A stretch of 64,000 nt of DNA from Pezicula radicicola. Lineage: Eukaryota; Ascomycota; Leotiomycetes; Helotiales; Dermateaceae. Below, one piece after another: positions 12,951 to 27,084 of this stretch. How positions within the stretch are numbered: position 1 is the first letter of the stretch; each line of letters opens with the position of its first letter. The notes beneath the pieces were generated by a model, which saw nothing but the letters and a program-made list of their open reading frames with translations, made no database searches and was not told the origin of the DNA. Location of the stretch: assembly GCA_003008705.1 (NCBI GenBank), contig PDUO01000035.1:6101-70100 (forward strand). Direction: 5' to 3'. Both the position numbers and the translations under genes were made by a program.

Positions 12951-14021
12951 AGCTGTTGAGTTGCTATGTTCATCCGGGTACGGTCTAACACCTGTTCTGA
13001 GGGAATGTTACAATGCAGTGTCGTTGTTACAGGCGAGGAAACTTCAGTCTAAGTACCTTTTTTAAGGCGCATAAACTGGAAGTATTGGAAATAGTATTAC
13101 GCAGTATGAGTTATGAACTAGTGGGAATTAATAGTAAAGGATTAAGGAAATGAATCAATGGAAATAAATAAAGGCACCGGGGATAATATGTAAGCATATT
13201 TTCAAAAGAAATAAAGTCTACAGCACCTTTTTTTAAAAAAAAAAAATTCTAGCATAAAAGTTGAATCATATATTGAGCTGCTTTGATGAGCTCATAGATT
13301 GCTTGATTCATAAATACTAGGTAAATCAGCACGCTTAACATTAGTAACTCACTTGACTCTAATAATTCAGAGTTGATGAACACCTTAGTACAAAGCTGGT
13401 TTTCAGGGCCTCGGGTTGTATGGTAAAGCGGAGTTATAAAAACTGTGTCGCAAAGTATTGGTGTCGTAAACTTAAACGATATCGCAATTTTTGCGGGCAT
13501 TATGAAAACCAAGCATTTCAACCCCTTATTAAACATCTCTCTATCCCCTTTAGAACTCTGGATGTTAATAAAAATGAATAGTGTTGCTAGATAGAGTTGT
13601 AAAAGAGTTGTCCTACTAAGTTACAGACATATTAACCACTGATTTGAATCAAGTGGTTAATTAAGTTGACGTGGTGATAAATAAATAGATTTGTGCTATA
13701 AACTAATAAAGCAATACTTCTACTTGCTTCTGTAACTACAAACTTCCCTCCATCTCAGTCATCACACCACGGAAGAAAACCCCTAAGTCAATAACATCCC
13801 ACAACCACTCTCAATTTTTAAACAATAATCCATGTAAACTTTAAGTTTTTAGTATTTAAGAATTACAAGAAGTTATATATAAGAGAAAGATTATTAAAAG
13901 GTGTAAGAAAGAAAAAAGAGAGACCGTAGAAGAAGTATAAAACCCGTAATGAAATAACGCTATTCTGTCTCCAAAAGAAAGAGAAAAGGGCTTGATTTGT
14001 TCACCAGTCTTTAGCACTTGA
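12951..14021. other. Convergent intergenic region, AT-rich, no supported gene
   Basis: This lies between the converging regulator and surface-protein genes. It includes poly-A/T runs (about 13230-13247) and a short unassignable ORF (13249-13536, minus). It probably holds the two 3' UTRs. Confidence 0.5.
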
Positions 14022-16148
14022 TCAGAATGGCTGACTCTGTACATCATAGAGCAGCTTCACAAACGTCTCAGACCTATATCGCGAGGTATCCGAAGTTACC
14101 GATGGCAATCTCATCTCCGGAGGCGAAGGATCTCCTTGAATGTTTTCGGGCCTGGGAGCTTGCTGAGTATTGTATGGGTTGACATTCGGAGCGGGAAGTG
14201 ATGCTTCGGGGTTGTAAATATCTTCGCGCCAGTCCGATGCATTCGAAGTAGTCCTGTTGTTAAGCTGTACGGATGGGTCTGGACCGTAATTATTTTGTTG
14301 TTGCGGAGGTTGATACATATTTTGATTGAAGTTAGACTGGTTTACATCGGGAGTGTAGTTGTTCTGCGGTCGCTGTGCTGTATACTCGTTCGACTCTAAT
14401 TCAGCACGGTTTTGATCCGAATTATAGTTGTTCTGTGGCCACTGAGACGTATAGGCATTGGTGTTTGAAGGAGACCTCGCTGCGTCTGGATTATATACTT
14501 CCTGCGATCGCTGTGATGAATTGGATGGTGATCTGTATAACCCAACGGCATCAGCAACACTAGGACGAGGAGGTCTCCATGGAACGTTGGTAGGATTTAG
14601 TGCGTTTGCTGGTGGAGGTGGAGGTACAGGTGGTTGAGGAGCGTTGTTTGCGCCTGTAGGCAATCTAGAAACTATAGGTGCTGAGATCTGCAAAGAGCGT
14701 TGAGAAGAAGCTTTGCTCTTTTGGCTCTTCACGCTGAAAACCGAAGAGCCTGAGTCACCCTTCTTCTCATCACTAGGATACAATGTCTTCTCAAAACGGC
14801 TTGAGAATCGTTGTTTTCGTTTTCGGGTAGAGAAATATAATATGCCTGCGAGAAGTGCTATAACGACAGCTATCCCAACGATGATTCCCACCAATGCCGG
14901 GGGAGAAATGACAGATTTCGTTGGTTTATTTGATGCAGACGATGTGGCGCTTTGGACGGCGCTTTCGATTGTTGGTGCTGCTGCCGAAGTTGTCGATGAG
15001 CTGAAAATAGAGCTTGCTGCTGTGCTCTCAAATGTTGAAGACTGAATTATACTAGGTCGGTCAGAGGAGAGCCGCGCTGCAGGGACCGTTGAAGAGATAG
15101 ACTTGAGATCTTAGTTAGTAATTGAGAGGGATAAATAAGCCTATATATATATGATAAAGTTCATACGTACTTGAACTCCCCCTGAACTTGAAGTAGTGGC
15201 AGGGATGCCAGAGCTCGACGAAAATACCGACGAAAATACCGACGAAAATGCTGACGTGGACGTGGTGCTTGGAATTACTAGTGTAGTTGAAAAGAATGTC
15301 GGAGATGGTATAGGAAGTTGTGAACTCGGCGTTATCACCAGAGTCGACACCTGAACAGACGTTTGAACGATAACTGATGTCTGGATAGAATTTTGGACAA
15401 CAACCGATGTTTGCATAACAACAGACGTCTGGACGGAGGTTTGAGTGTGCACTTGAACCGAAACCGAGGTAGATGGCTGTTGGGTAGAGGTAGATTTTGA
15501 CGTGGACGTAGAACTTGAAGTGGTTGAAGTGGTTGAAGTTGTTGAAGTCGAAGTCGACTTCGACTTCGACTTCGACTTCGAGGTTGAGGTTGAGGTTGAG
15601 GTCGAGGTCGAAGTACTGGACCTTGATGACATAGAGCTCATTGCTAAAATTGTCGATTCTATGGAAGTTTCGTTGAAGGTTGTGAAGGTTCCGAGTTTAA
15701 GAATCTTCGAGGAGTCCTTGCAACATTCGTCGCCTTTCCCTTCGTCACAGCAAAAATTCCCATCAGCGGCTGCCCCGCATTGAAATAAATCTACTTTGGA
15801 ATCATCTGCAACTATAGTGATGTAAATATTAACACACACCATAACTATGTAAGTACCGAATAGTGATGACCTACTTCCTTGACAAAAATTCGGACACGTG
15901 GAACCGAAGGCCTTGTCCAAACATGATCCACGAGCAAATTTATCACCTGTTTTCTGTACACAGAGCTTATTTGTCGCGCAAAATTGATCTTGCGCACAGC
16001 ATCGACTGGCTGTGTTATCTTTGAAGCAAGGTAAATCGTTATTATCTTTTGATCCGTCAGGAAGGAAGCAACTCTCAGATGCAAATGCTGAAGAAAAGAG
16101 GCCAAGTAGCGCTGTCGCCACTACAGCAGTCGTCTTTAGGTGTAACAT
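14022..16148 (-). CDS. Secreted Cys-rich, Ser/Thr-stalk, single-pass plasma-membrane protein (sensor-like)
   Basis: Three exons (16148-15875, about 15811-15171, 15101-14022) give about 664 residues. The layout is a signal peptide (MLHLKTTAVVATALLGLFSS...), then a Cys-rich head (roughly residues 27-140, with 'CCAQDQFCATNKLC', 'CGAAADGNFCCDEG'). A long Ser/Thr stalk follows, containing S-T and K-S dipeptide runs and a repeated TSVxVQ motif. Next comes a transmembrane helix ('LVGIIVGIAVVIALLAGILY') with a basic stop-transfer (STRKRKQR), and finally a roughly 270-residue Pro/Asn/Gln/Tyr-rich cytoplasmic tail. This resembles fungal cell-wall integrity sensors of the Mid2/Wsc layout, but the head is not a recognisable WSC domain. 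Two adjacent acceptors (15811 or 15805) for exon 2 are equally possible and differ by two codons. Function in wall or stress sensing is inference. Confidence 0.72.
15484..15625. repeat. Low-complexity hexanucleotide tract coding Ser-Thr/Ser-Lys dipeptides
   Basis: Within the stalk exon, units such as gttgaa/gtcgac and gacttc recur. They encode alternating S-T and S-K residues on the minus strand. The tract is in frame and free of stops on both strands, which is a replication-slippage-prone arrangement. Confidence 0.7.
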
Positions 16149-17722
16149 TGATGAATCGCATTCGGAATGGGGAAGTACTTTACAAGGGAAAAGAAAAGGA
16201 GAACAACATGGGGATCGTCCTAGACAACACTGCTAGTACGGAAATATATGACCCAAACGCTCATATTTTGACATGTTAGAGCGCCAATTCAAAGTGAGAA
16301 TAGCTTGCGAAAATGGATTCGCCCTTCAGGGTCTCACACCATTGAATGGCAAATATGCACCTGGAGAAAGTGCACAAGTTAAACGAAGCCGAGCAGTTAA
16401 TGCAATGCTTTCATCATTAAGGTATAACTTGCGGCCAGGCTAGGGTACCCAATTTGTTGATTAACACCAGGGAACCTTCAGACCTCACCGAGTCCTCGGA
16501 GTCCCGCAGTGTGATTCGATGATTGGAGATCGACATTTGAGTTTCATCTGATCTTTGGGGGACCTGAAACAAAATCAAACCGAAAACGAAACAAGAACCC
16601 AAATGCGCCCAGTTGGAACATTCTGTAGGGTTGTACTTGGGATTTTGAACGAATAAAAAACATCCTTGATCCAGGGGAGGTCCAGATCTCGCATCAAGAA
16701 AACTCGGCAACCGGAACATTTACACTAATAGACGTTGTTGGAGAGTCCTAAGGATAAGATTGATTTGCTACAACGATGACAACGATGATAACCCCACAAT
16801 GATTCAACTAAGTCGTTTACAGTATGCAGCATACGGAGTAGAGATAGATATGCTTGAAACCTCAAGAACTTCCTATTTAGCAAATTCCTGGTTCTGCGGA
16901 CGTCGTAAAGCCCCAGGAAGGTATGCCAAGGGGTTCATAAATTTAATTGGGCTGCTACTGGACCACGGCAGAGTCGTGTGATTTTGAAGTCAATACTCCA
17001 CCATAACCTATCACAAGGTTGACTTCGGAATCCAGCACGTTGAAGACATCATGCACTTGGTGGATAGTCCTCCTATCGAGGTTTTCCTGCATCCTTCATA
17101 TGGGATATCCCCTTGCGATCCTCAGTGAGTGCCAATGGCCAGGCTCCTGTAGCTTCTTAATTTGTTCCACTGTCGGAATTCTCGATTGAAGCCAAGGCTC
17201 AGGTATTGCAAGGTGCTTTAGTAGTATAAGGCAAATCCGGACGAGAATCTGTGCCATTCCTAAAAATCGAGATATCGGCTCAAATTGCCTTTGTCGCTGG
17301 TGCTTCAGGAGGGTCGGAGGAGAGGATACTGTACGCGTAGGGCCGATTGAGGGGGAGCTTTCTGAAGTTGTTGTTGTCTAATAGAAAATCATGCTATGGG
17401 TGGCAGATACCTTGATGGTTTTGTACGGTAGTGTATCTGGTGTTGGCCTGGTTTGACGTTGAATTAGTCTTCACAGGAACCTGGAAAGTTTCACAATGAT
17501 GATGAATGATCCCCAGAGAGACATCCTCATACTGGAGATGATTACACTAGCCCACTTTAAGTAAGGTGGACCATCACATAATATGCGGGAGCAGCCGTCG
17601 GAGCTCTCATCCTGGTCATTGCTCCTGGAAGCTCCTTAAAGCAAGCTCCAAAAACCTCAAAGCCTCAACAGCCTCAAAAACGCAATTGATATTTTCATGC
17701 TAATAGTAACGAAAGTACTTTA
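16149..17722. other. Intergenic, no supported gene
   Basis: About 1.6 kb upstream of the surface-protein gene and downstream of the GH5 gene. Short ORFs at 16417-16719 (minus) and 16760-16981 (plus) lack any motif. I see no transposon ends. Confidence 0.5.
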
Positions 17723-19699
17723 TCAAATCACAACGAGTTTCCGAAAGTCGCCGACTCCTCGCTCAAAGCCATCGATCCAACTCTGTGGCCTTCCTCCTCC
17801 AGCATCCGTCATCCTCTTCATGACCCAAGCCCCGAAGAGACCAATTACGTGTCCTCCAGAATCGAAAAAGGCTATGGAGTCTTCAAAGCCCTGGTTCCAC
17901 CCGCTGGTATATCCCTCAACATCAGAGTGTCTGCCAAGATATGATTTGCAGGCAGTCGACAATGAACTGGGCCGGGAATTTTGCGCAGAGGCAATACGTG
18001 CCACGATATCCGGCCGTGAGAGCTGAAGGCCTGGTGGGATAAACAAATTCCCTTCGTTGATCTGCTTCGAAAAACCCCACGACCCTCCAGGCATCCATCC
18101 CTACATAGCACAAAGTCAACATTAAAGAGTCTAGGAATGTGTGAAAGCACTGACCAACTTCCATGTCCAGAAGTAACTGCCGCCTGTCGTTTCGTACCAC
18201 CTCAAGCTCTGTTGCTGTCCAAAACTTGAAGTCATCGCAACCCTCTCATCTTTTGATACTTTACACCATGCTGTTTCGCTCAGTACGCAACTCCATTCGC
18301 CTACCACGATACTCGTCGGCCCGGACAAGTCAAAGTTACCGAAGTCAGACGGTACTTTGTTATTTATGACCTCTAACGGGTGCATTGCTTTGTGTGTCTC
18401 ATTGAAACAATAATACTTGTGTGTATCTACCACAACTGGGTTTACTGGGCCCTTGTTTCGGCAGTTCTGGATGCCAGTGATGTTTTTCTTCCGGGCATAA
18501 TTAATAGCTGAAGGAAGATCCCAGGCATCAGAGATGTAGATAGGGAGGTCTGGCTGGATCTTGGATATACTATCGATGACACTGTCGTACCAATCGCACA
18601 TCCTTTCGGCCTTCCATTTCGCCTCATTGACAAGTTGAATGCCTATAACACCTTTTGCGAAATCCTCGTCACGGGCGACTTCTTGAGCCAGGAAATTTGC
18701 ACACCTCCTGGCCATGATGCGGTTGCTTTCGTTGGTCCAGAGAGATGCTGTCCCAGAGCCAGAGTGGGCGTCCTTGTTTGCACCACCGGGGAGAGCATGG
18801 AGGTCAAGTAAAACTCCAATTCCATGAGCAGATGCAGTTTTCACTAGGGTCTTCACGGATTGCCAGGCGTTGGCATAAATCTCCCAGATATCACCTTCGA
18901 ACGGTGTTCCTTTACAAAATTCCTGGCTGAGAGTGTAGTATCCTATCGGAAGTCGAATACTTGTACCTGCGGACAGTTTGTTAGCTCTATCAGCAGAGGG
19001 GCTTGAAGATACTTGCATCTCGCAACATCTCTGAGCCAAGTCCAGTCGGCCGAAAGGACTGCTTTTTGCCAATGTAGCTCCCACCTCTTCTTTGTTGCTT
19101 CGAGCCCTACGGCCTTGATACTTGCTTGGACAGCATCGATTTCTCGAGCGCCAATATCTAAGAGAGCTTGTTACTGAGGAATAATCTTTGAGAGGAACGC
19201 CTGATAAGCACTGGATACTCCATACCCTTTGCCATGACTGGTGGATTTGAAAACATCTTTGGAAATATCCATTTTTCGAGGACGTAAATGCTACCAAGAT
19301 TCGTCCCATTGTGGTATCTAGATTTAGGTCAGCTGCTATAAGCTCTCGCTGAGGTGCGCATCATCGGATGTGTCGGTTTGCTTTCAAAACTGGATACTTT
19401 TTTTTTGGCCCATTGTCTTCACTTGAGTAATTTTCTGATACTATTCGCTGGTTTGTTTTCCTCTTTCCTATTCTTCTGTTTTTGTCTTTGTAAGACGACT
19501 TTGAAAAATATCCAATTGAGCCTGGTGCGCGATCAAGCGACAAGAGTCGGAAAATCAATATCGCAGAGCTCGAAGTAACATACCGATAACGAGTTATGTC
19601 GGTTTGTGTAGGTCTTCCTAGCGGACTCATCACATGGCCAGATACTGGTGATGCCGAGTTGTTGTGATGGTTCAGATTCAACTTCTGAAACAGCTTCAT
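17723..19699 (-). CDS. Glycoside hydrolase family 5, exo-beta-1,3-glucanase-like (YBR056W-type)
   Basis: Five exons (19699-19584, 19317-19226, 19157-19017, 18966-18155, 18100-17723) encode about 512 residues with no signal peptide. The GH5 fold is marked by 'YHNGTNLGSIYVLEKW' near residue 40, 'RLPIGYYT' near 121, and 'LDLHALPGG' near 170. 'GIQLVNEAKW' carries the predicted acid/base Glu231, and 'VVGEWSCVL' the predicted nucleophile Glu340. It ends with 'YFWTWKL' joined to 'GWMPGGSWGF'. The family is closest to yeast YBR056W-like intracellular glucan 1,3-beta-glucosidases. The donor of the third intron is GC (AGAT|GCAAGT): only this joins 'WLRDVARC' to 'TSIRLPIGY'. The long apparent open frame across 18131-19309 is partly intron read in a wrong frame, so an automatic model starting at 19309 would be wrong. 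Confidence 0.85.
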
Positions 19700-20547
19700 G
19701 TTCCGCAGTATCTCCAAGTTCAAGATAACCAACACAGCCTTCCAAGTGAAGAGAGAGTGCGTCTTTATCGTGCCAATGACATCAAGGATGCCCAATTTAC
19801 AGGTCAGAGGAGTTCGGTCTGAAAATGACGAGATCACCTGATAACCTCTAGAATAATTAATCACTAATTAATCACTACCGCGGTTTTTCAGAAACTGTCC
19901 TCGAAATTTACATGGAATTTTGGCGTATTTTATTTAAACAAGGGTTCCAGGAAAAATCAAGTCAGGAACAGCCCAGCGGCATTGCTTTTGACGCCAGCCC
20001 ATTTTCAAGATAGGGGCATGCAGATACGCAGACCCCCTGGCGCCACCACCCAAAAGCCACACGGCATGGGAATGAGAATACGCTACTGCAATATGCATGC
20101 TCTCAGATATAAAAAATATAAACAATATCGATTGCCAGCTCCACAAAGCCAATTATGAACATGGATCCTACATCCCGAGGAAGATCAGTGAGCAGCACAC
20201 TATCTCGCTCTGGATCTTGCATCATGCAGCCTTGGGGCTGAATGGACTGGGCTGGACGAAAACTTCGACACGAACTATGTAATGGGAATTTCCGAGGTGT
20301 TGTTTGCGCCTATCTTTTGGCATGTTGGTCAGAGCTGGAGCAAGCCTTTATGGTGTTGGAGAGATACCCCTGAGTCCAGCTGCAAGCACATGCTCATGAT
20401 ACTCTGTATTGATATTTATGTTCCTGACCATCAGATCTTTCTCTCCACAAACCTCGAGCTCCAAAGCATTCTACAACGTTTGATATATTATCACTGACAA
20501 ATTGGGATACCGTGACCCTTCTAAAACTTAGAAAAGGATACCTCAAA
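19700..20547. other. Divergent promoter region between GH5 and thiolase genes
   Basis: About 850 bases between two divergent starts. Short ORFs (e.g. 19934-20152 minus, 20282-20497 plus) carry no motif. Confidence 0.5.
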
Positions 20548-22000
<1,453 letters not shown>

Positions 22001-22495
22001 AGGGTGAGGGAATCTGATTGAGATTTTTTAAAAGTTTGTTTTTTTAGTTGTTGGTAGGGTATTGTATAGGGATTGGGAATACCATAGAATTTGAATTTTT
22101 GTTCCATGAGAACGACTTTGGTTATGTGATACTGTTTGACTTTGTCTGTGCCTTAAGATAGCAGCTCCACTCATGTTATAGACTTATTCCACTGTACGTG
22201 CGTTGGAGTTGTCAACACAGTATCTCTTCTCCGAAGACTTTTCCAAAAATTCCTCGGGTACCGAGTTTAACGACTGAAAAGGGTTGGCTAAGCGACCAAG
22301 ATAGCCCCTCAACACCAGGCACACATTCCAGCTCGCTTCAACCCCAGAGTACGTACTAAACCTTTTGACAATATTTGTAGTATGAACATATGACATTATT
22401 AGAGTACTTTAAAATATTAACAGTAACATACACGATAGAAAAATAAACCATCTGCTCCAATCTAAACCAACCAAATCTCCGTCCATATCCAAGAT
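22001..22495. other. Convergent 3' region
   Basis: 3' flanks of the thiolase and the GH16-like/acyltransferase genes. No coding signal. Confidence 0.5.
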
Positions 22496-25400
22496 CTATT
22501 TTCTAATACTACCACTCATCTTATAATCCTTATTCACAACCTCCACAGTCTCCACAGTGTGCACATTATCCTCAACATTATTGTGTGGATCAGCTCCCTT
22601 TCTTCCAAGCAATAAATCCGTTGTAAAGGGATATAAAGTCGGATTCTTCTTCGGTGACTTCTCATAGGCATTGAGCCAGAGTACAGCTGTGACGTGTTTA
22701 CCGAGCAATTCAACAGCTGGAGTAATTCCCTCTAGCGCACCGAATAGACAACCCCAGGATACGATGGCTGTTACGAGCATATTGGCCCAGTATGGAAGAC
22801 CGATTGAGGAGAGCTGGACACAAACGAAGGAGCCCAAACTCCAGAATACGAGACCATGGAAAAGGTAAATGGTGAAGATGTGAGGGAAGAGCCACATCAA
22901 TGCTTTGGACCCCATGACCTTTTGAATCGGGGGACAGATTTCAACAGCCATTTGAATGGATGCAGCGAACACGATGCCATTGCCACGAGGTTCGTAGTAG
23001 AACGGATACCCGTCTCTTTCGGTTTGACTGAGTGGACGGCCGGTAATAGTATCGGGATGAATTCCTCTCTCCAGTGTCAAACAGTCGATGTGGAGCCATA
23101 TGTGAATCATATCAAGTGACAGCATTGCAAGTGCGGTAAACACGCATGCAGCAAATAAGGACCAGTGTGCTATGGGTCTTGCATAGAGCCATTTCCGGTA
23201 GTTGTACTTAATATCGAGATCTGCTAGAGCGATTCCCGCCCAGAAATAAGCTCCCCATGATAGAGCGTACCAGTTGACTATTATACAGAAGAAGTAGAAC
23301 ACGAATTTTTTCCAAGTTGTTTTGATCTCGTAGACGATGATTATACCGAGGAGACTGGTCCACGAGCCTTGCAAGGAAACTGGAATTGTCCATAAAACTC
23401 CAGTGGCGAAGTTGAACGTGATTTGTGGATATGCATTTGGAATCAAGTAGACAAGTTCCAATAGTTCGTTCTGAAACATGGTTGTTAGCTAACTTGTGTA
23501 TATTTTCATGTGCTAGAGACAACTTACGATGAAGGTTCCAAAATTCTGGTAACGCACTGTGTACGGCCAGGTTGACCAAGAAATTGAGGGCAGGTATTCT
23601 AGCCACCTTGTAGCTCCACAATCCATAAGGAAATATTCCAAAACTACCACTCCTGCTACAGGAATCATGAGGCGGAAGGTTCGGGTAGCAGTCTTCTCAG
23701 CTACGCCTTTTAGATTACCACTTCGAAGATAGCCGCCAATGAGGAATCGTGTTGATGTGGTAAAGAATAGACCAAGCCAAATGGAATTCAGCAAGTATGG
23801 TCCAAAGGTATTTCTTGCCCAGATCTCACTTTTATAATGTACAGGGGTACCCATGTCTAGAGCCGGGATGAAGGTAAGACCGAAATGGCTCATTGTCACT
23901 AGAACGGAGCAGATGGCGACAATGCCAGCCATATAGTCAACTCTTTGCCGCACAGGAGCCAAAGGTCCTGCGGGTGTGACAGCTGCTGCTACAGGTGCTA
24001 TAGCTTGTCCAGTAACTAGAATCTCTTCCGGCTTTGATGGTAAATCTTTCGAGGTCGTGACATTTACGTCTTTGTGATGATCGATATCTTTCTCTACTTC
24101 TTTGGGTCCATTGAGCCTCGCAGCAAGGTCGACGGGCATTATGTCGTGAGCAATGGTGAGCATGTTGTTTAATGACTGTACTCGAGAATGCTTTCCTAGA
24201 GATTTGCCGCTAATGGTATTATTCCTGGAAGAGCCAACTATTGTCGTCGTCGAAGAAGATGGATTGGTGTAATTAGAAGTTGACAAAGCTATGGTTGAAG
24301 AGTCTATTGAGTTGCGACTTGGAGTAAGGAAGTGCGGAGAGCCATCAGGAGTACGACCAATCGTTGATGAATACCCCGTATGATTAGTCGAAGCGTCGGA
24401 CGATCCCACTCTCTTCGTTGACTGCTTCGAAGCTTCGTGGCCGGTCAACAACTTCTGGCCGAGACCATTGAACAGCACAGAGAATCCAATTACACAACAA
24501 AATACTACAATAACAACGGCGAAGACATACAGTTCGTAGTCGTCTTTCGTTTGCTTCCATCGAACAGTAGAACTCATATTATAGCCAGTGCTCCCCCGCA
24601 ATGTAATGTCGCTCATTAAACATGCTTGAGAAACATCGCAACGATTGTCAAAATCCGTCCTTTGTTCTTTTGTCCACAAAGTTGAATTGAAAAATGATCG
24701 CGTCCAGCCGACATTAGCAACGGAACGAGTTTGAGGTGGCTGCTTCCCCATCTGATACTTGTTTCCGACAGCCCAATGCTTGAAGAAGAGACGTCCTGGT
24801 ACTGTTGGAACATTCGCACCGTCCTTCTTTGTACCATTTCGAGCGAGTACACCTCCTATTGAGAAGTTCATCATTTTGCGAGTCCAGTCAACTTTCAGTT
24901 CCTTATAGTCCCATGGATCACCAGTATAATTTGCTTCGGATGTGTTGGCAAGAGTGGTGTAATTGAGGCCTACACTGGAGGACTGTTTGGGAAATTCGCC
25001 ACTCATAAGCATAGAAACCCACGCCGTAGTATTCTTATTGGTGTTCTGCATCGAAATATCGAATTCTTGGCTGTCATTGTAATAGACCGTCATAGTCAAG
25101 GAGCTTCCTTTGTTCCATTTTCGTGGTGACCTAACGAGTGCAGAAAATGATCCAAACTGCATATCCTGCCTGATACTCTGGATTCCACCTCCAACTACAA
25201 TATGATCGCCGTCTGATGGAGTAACATACAATTCCAGAGAAGGTTTTTGAAACACCTTCGAGTCGCCATTGTTAGATGCGTTGCCAAGACGAGCATTTTC
25301 TTCGCTGGCGCCTTGTCTGGGCTCAAGTTAGGGAAATATTAGGAATATATGGAGGCTGTACTTGCCGATACACAGAGTTCCATCCCTTCTCATATTTGTG

Positions 25401-25613
25401 AGTGTAGGATTGTACCTTGAAAACGTCGGTAGGAAATTCGGTTGTCTCATTGAAATAAACAATCAGAGAATCGGTGAACAAGTTGTCATTTTGGTCATCG
25501 TAGAAGCCGCAAGGACAATCTTTGTTTAGCGTCGAGGCAACATCATCCTCTGCTATACAACTGAGGGGGAAAAGAATAAAAGCAAGCAAATGAAATCTGG
25601 TGAAAGAAAACAT
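22496..25613 (-). CDS. Two-domain membrane protein: GH16-like ectodomain plus acyltransferase-3
   Basis: Three exons (25613-25366, 25316-23528, 23470-22496) encode about 1003 residues. It starts with a signal peptide (MFSFTRFHLLAFILFPLSCIAE). A concanavalin-like domain of about 300 residues resembles GH16 proteins ('FGSFSALVRSPRKWNKGS', 'VYYNDSQEFDIS', 'PGRLFFKHWAVGN') and has many N-glycosylation sites. A transmembrane helix near residue 335 ('LYVFAVVIVVFCCVIGFSV') and a Ser/Thr linker follow. The rest is a multi-helix acyltransferase-3 domain, from 'YMAGIVAICSVLVTMSHFG' through 'FGPYLLNSIWLGLFFTT' and 'IFTIYLFHGLVFWSLGSF'. The GH16 motif ExDxE reads E-F-D-I-S, so the acid/base Glu is missing and the domain probably binds rather than cuts glycan. 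Intron 1 is best read as GC-AG (TATCG|GCAAGT). It is divergent from the GT2 gene and likely co-regulated with it. Acyl transfer to an extracellular polysaccharide is inference. Confidence 0.8.
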
Positions 25614-27084
25614 GATGGTCTATCACAACACTGCTACGGACTCGCAGTGTCTAAAGTGCAGGCCTAGAGGAGAGTTGATAAAATATCAGGGTGTCATGTT
25701 GAAGTTGAAGAAAAAGGTGAGGAAAGTAATTACAAACTATGAGCCGCCTCATCGTCTAGCTAAGGTGTATCCCGTTGGATCAGCTGTGTAGTCTGTGGCT
25801 GTCGGAGCCATGCTGCTCAGTCTTCAGGTCATACCCCGTGCTCAAAGTCAAGCTCGGCCGTGGTGAAGGCGTGGGGGACTCGTCAATAACTTCTAGGGTT
25901 GTTGAGATGAACAGCCAGGTTGGCTGCTTTTCCCGGAGCTGTGGTTCTCTTCTTAGGCTTTCCAAGACTTGGCAGTACGTACACCGCCTATAGTGCCCGG
26001 TCTAGTCCAGTGCTGGTAATTCCCAATCCTCCAAGAGGCTTGGTGCTATGATCGCCGAAGGCGATAAGGCCAGGGGATAGAGGCAGAGTGGTAGTGGAAT
26101 TAAGCTCGGAAGACGAAACAGCGATCTAGTCCTGATTAGGCAATGGCTCATGGCGTATTTAACGCAATATATACCTCGCTTAATTTCGCATTTATTTTCT
26201 AATTTCTCGTGACGCTAACCATATCACTCACCTTCAGCTTCTCATCAAGCCAGAGAAGAGCCTGCATACAGAATTATGCGTCAGTCTTCATCGTCACCGT
26301 GTTGAAGTCCAATTCACTGGTTGAAGCCAAGTTGTGGCGCGGGAGACCCGCTTCCCATCAGACCGAGTTTTCGAACCACATATGTACTGTATTTGGAAGT
26401 AGGTTCCGTATCAACACCAAGTGTTCAGGGTCGTATTGATACTGTAGTTTATCCGTTGTAAAGATCTCACAGGGTTCTATCTCATCTGCAGATCTTCGAG
26501 GATGTTGGCGACTTGGGAGTCTTGCTCAGAACCTTGTGAAGGCCGAGTCTGTGTCGTCTGTAGTTAGAGACGACCGTGAATTATACCAGCACTGATATCG
26601 GATGTTCAGCGAAAGGTGGCAAATTTCCGTGAGCAAGGCTGAATTTCGTCTGTCTAGCAGGATATCATCGGATATCATTTGTGCAAATCTAAGAAAGTAG
26701 TGGCCATGCCGAAAGGGAAGATACAGCATCTGCAGGGTACCTAATTTAAAATTACAGCTTCTATGAGTGCAGCCACTTCTTCTCCTTCTGGGTCGAGCCT
26801 TTGAGCTAGACCTACATTGCAGAAATGACCCCTACCCGTGCAGAGGGGATCATAGCGGCACAGCATTTTCTACCCAAAAGGTTGGGATGCCGAATTTCTG
26901 TCTTCTCTTTGCTTTCAATTCTCGGATTCTCCGTTACATTCGTTACTCCTGGGTAGTTTTTTTTTTGTTTATTCGTCGTTCGTAGTCTTTGTGGATCTTT
27001 CGTCAGCTCAGCATCTGGAATCCCAGTAGTTCGGCTTGAGGTTTGGAAATATCTACTTTAATATACATCACACTCGTTCAAACC
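25614..27084. other. Shared divergent promoter region of the acyltransferase and GT2 genes
   Basis: About 1.47 kb between two divergent starts. No coding signal or obvious repeat. It includes a T-run at about 26958-26967 shortly upstream of the GT2 start. Confidence 0.5.

Noticed and set aside
15502..15783. Plus-strand ORF rich in Val-Glu and Asp-Phe
   Set aside because: Antisense shadow of the Ser/Thr dipeptide stalk of the surface-protein gene.
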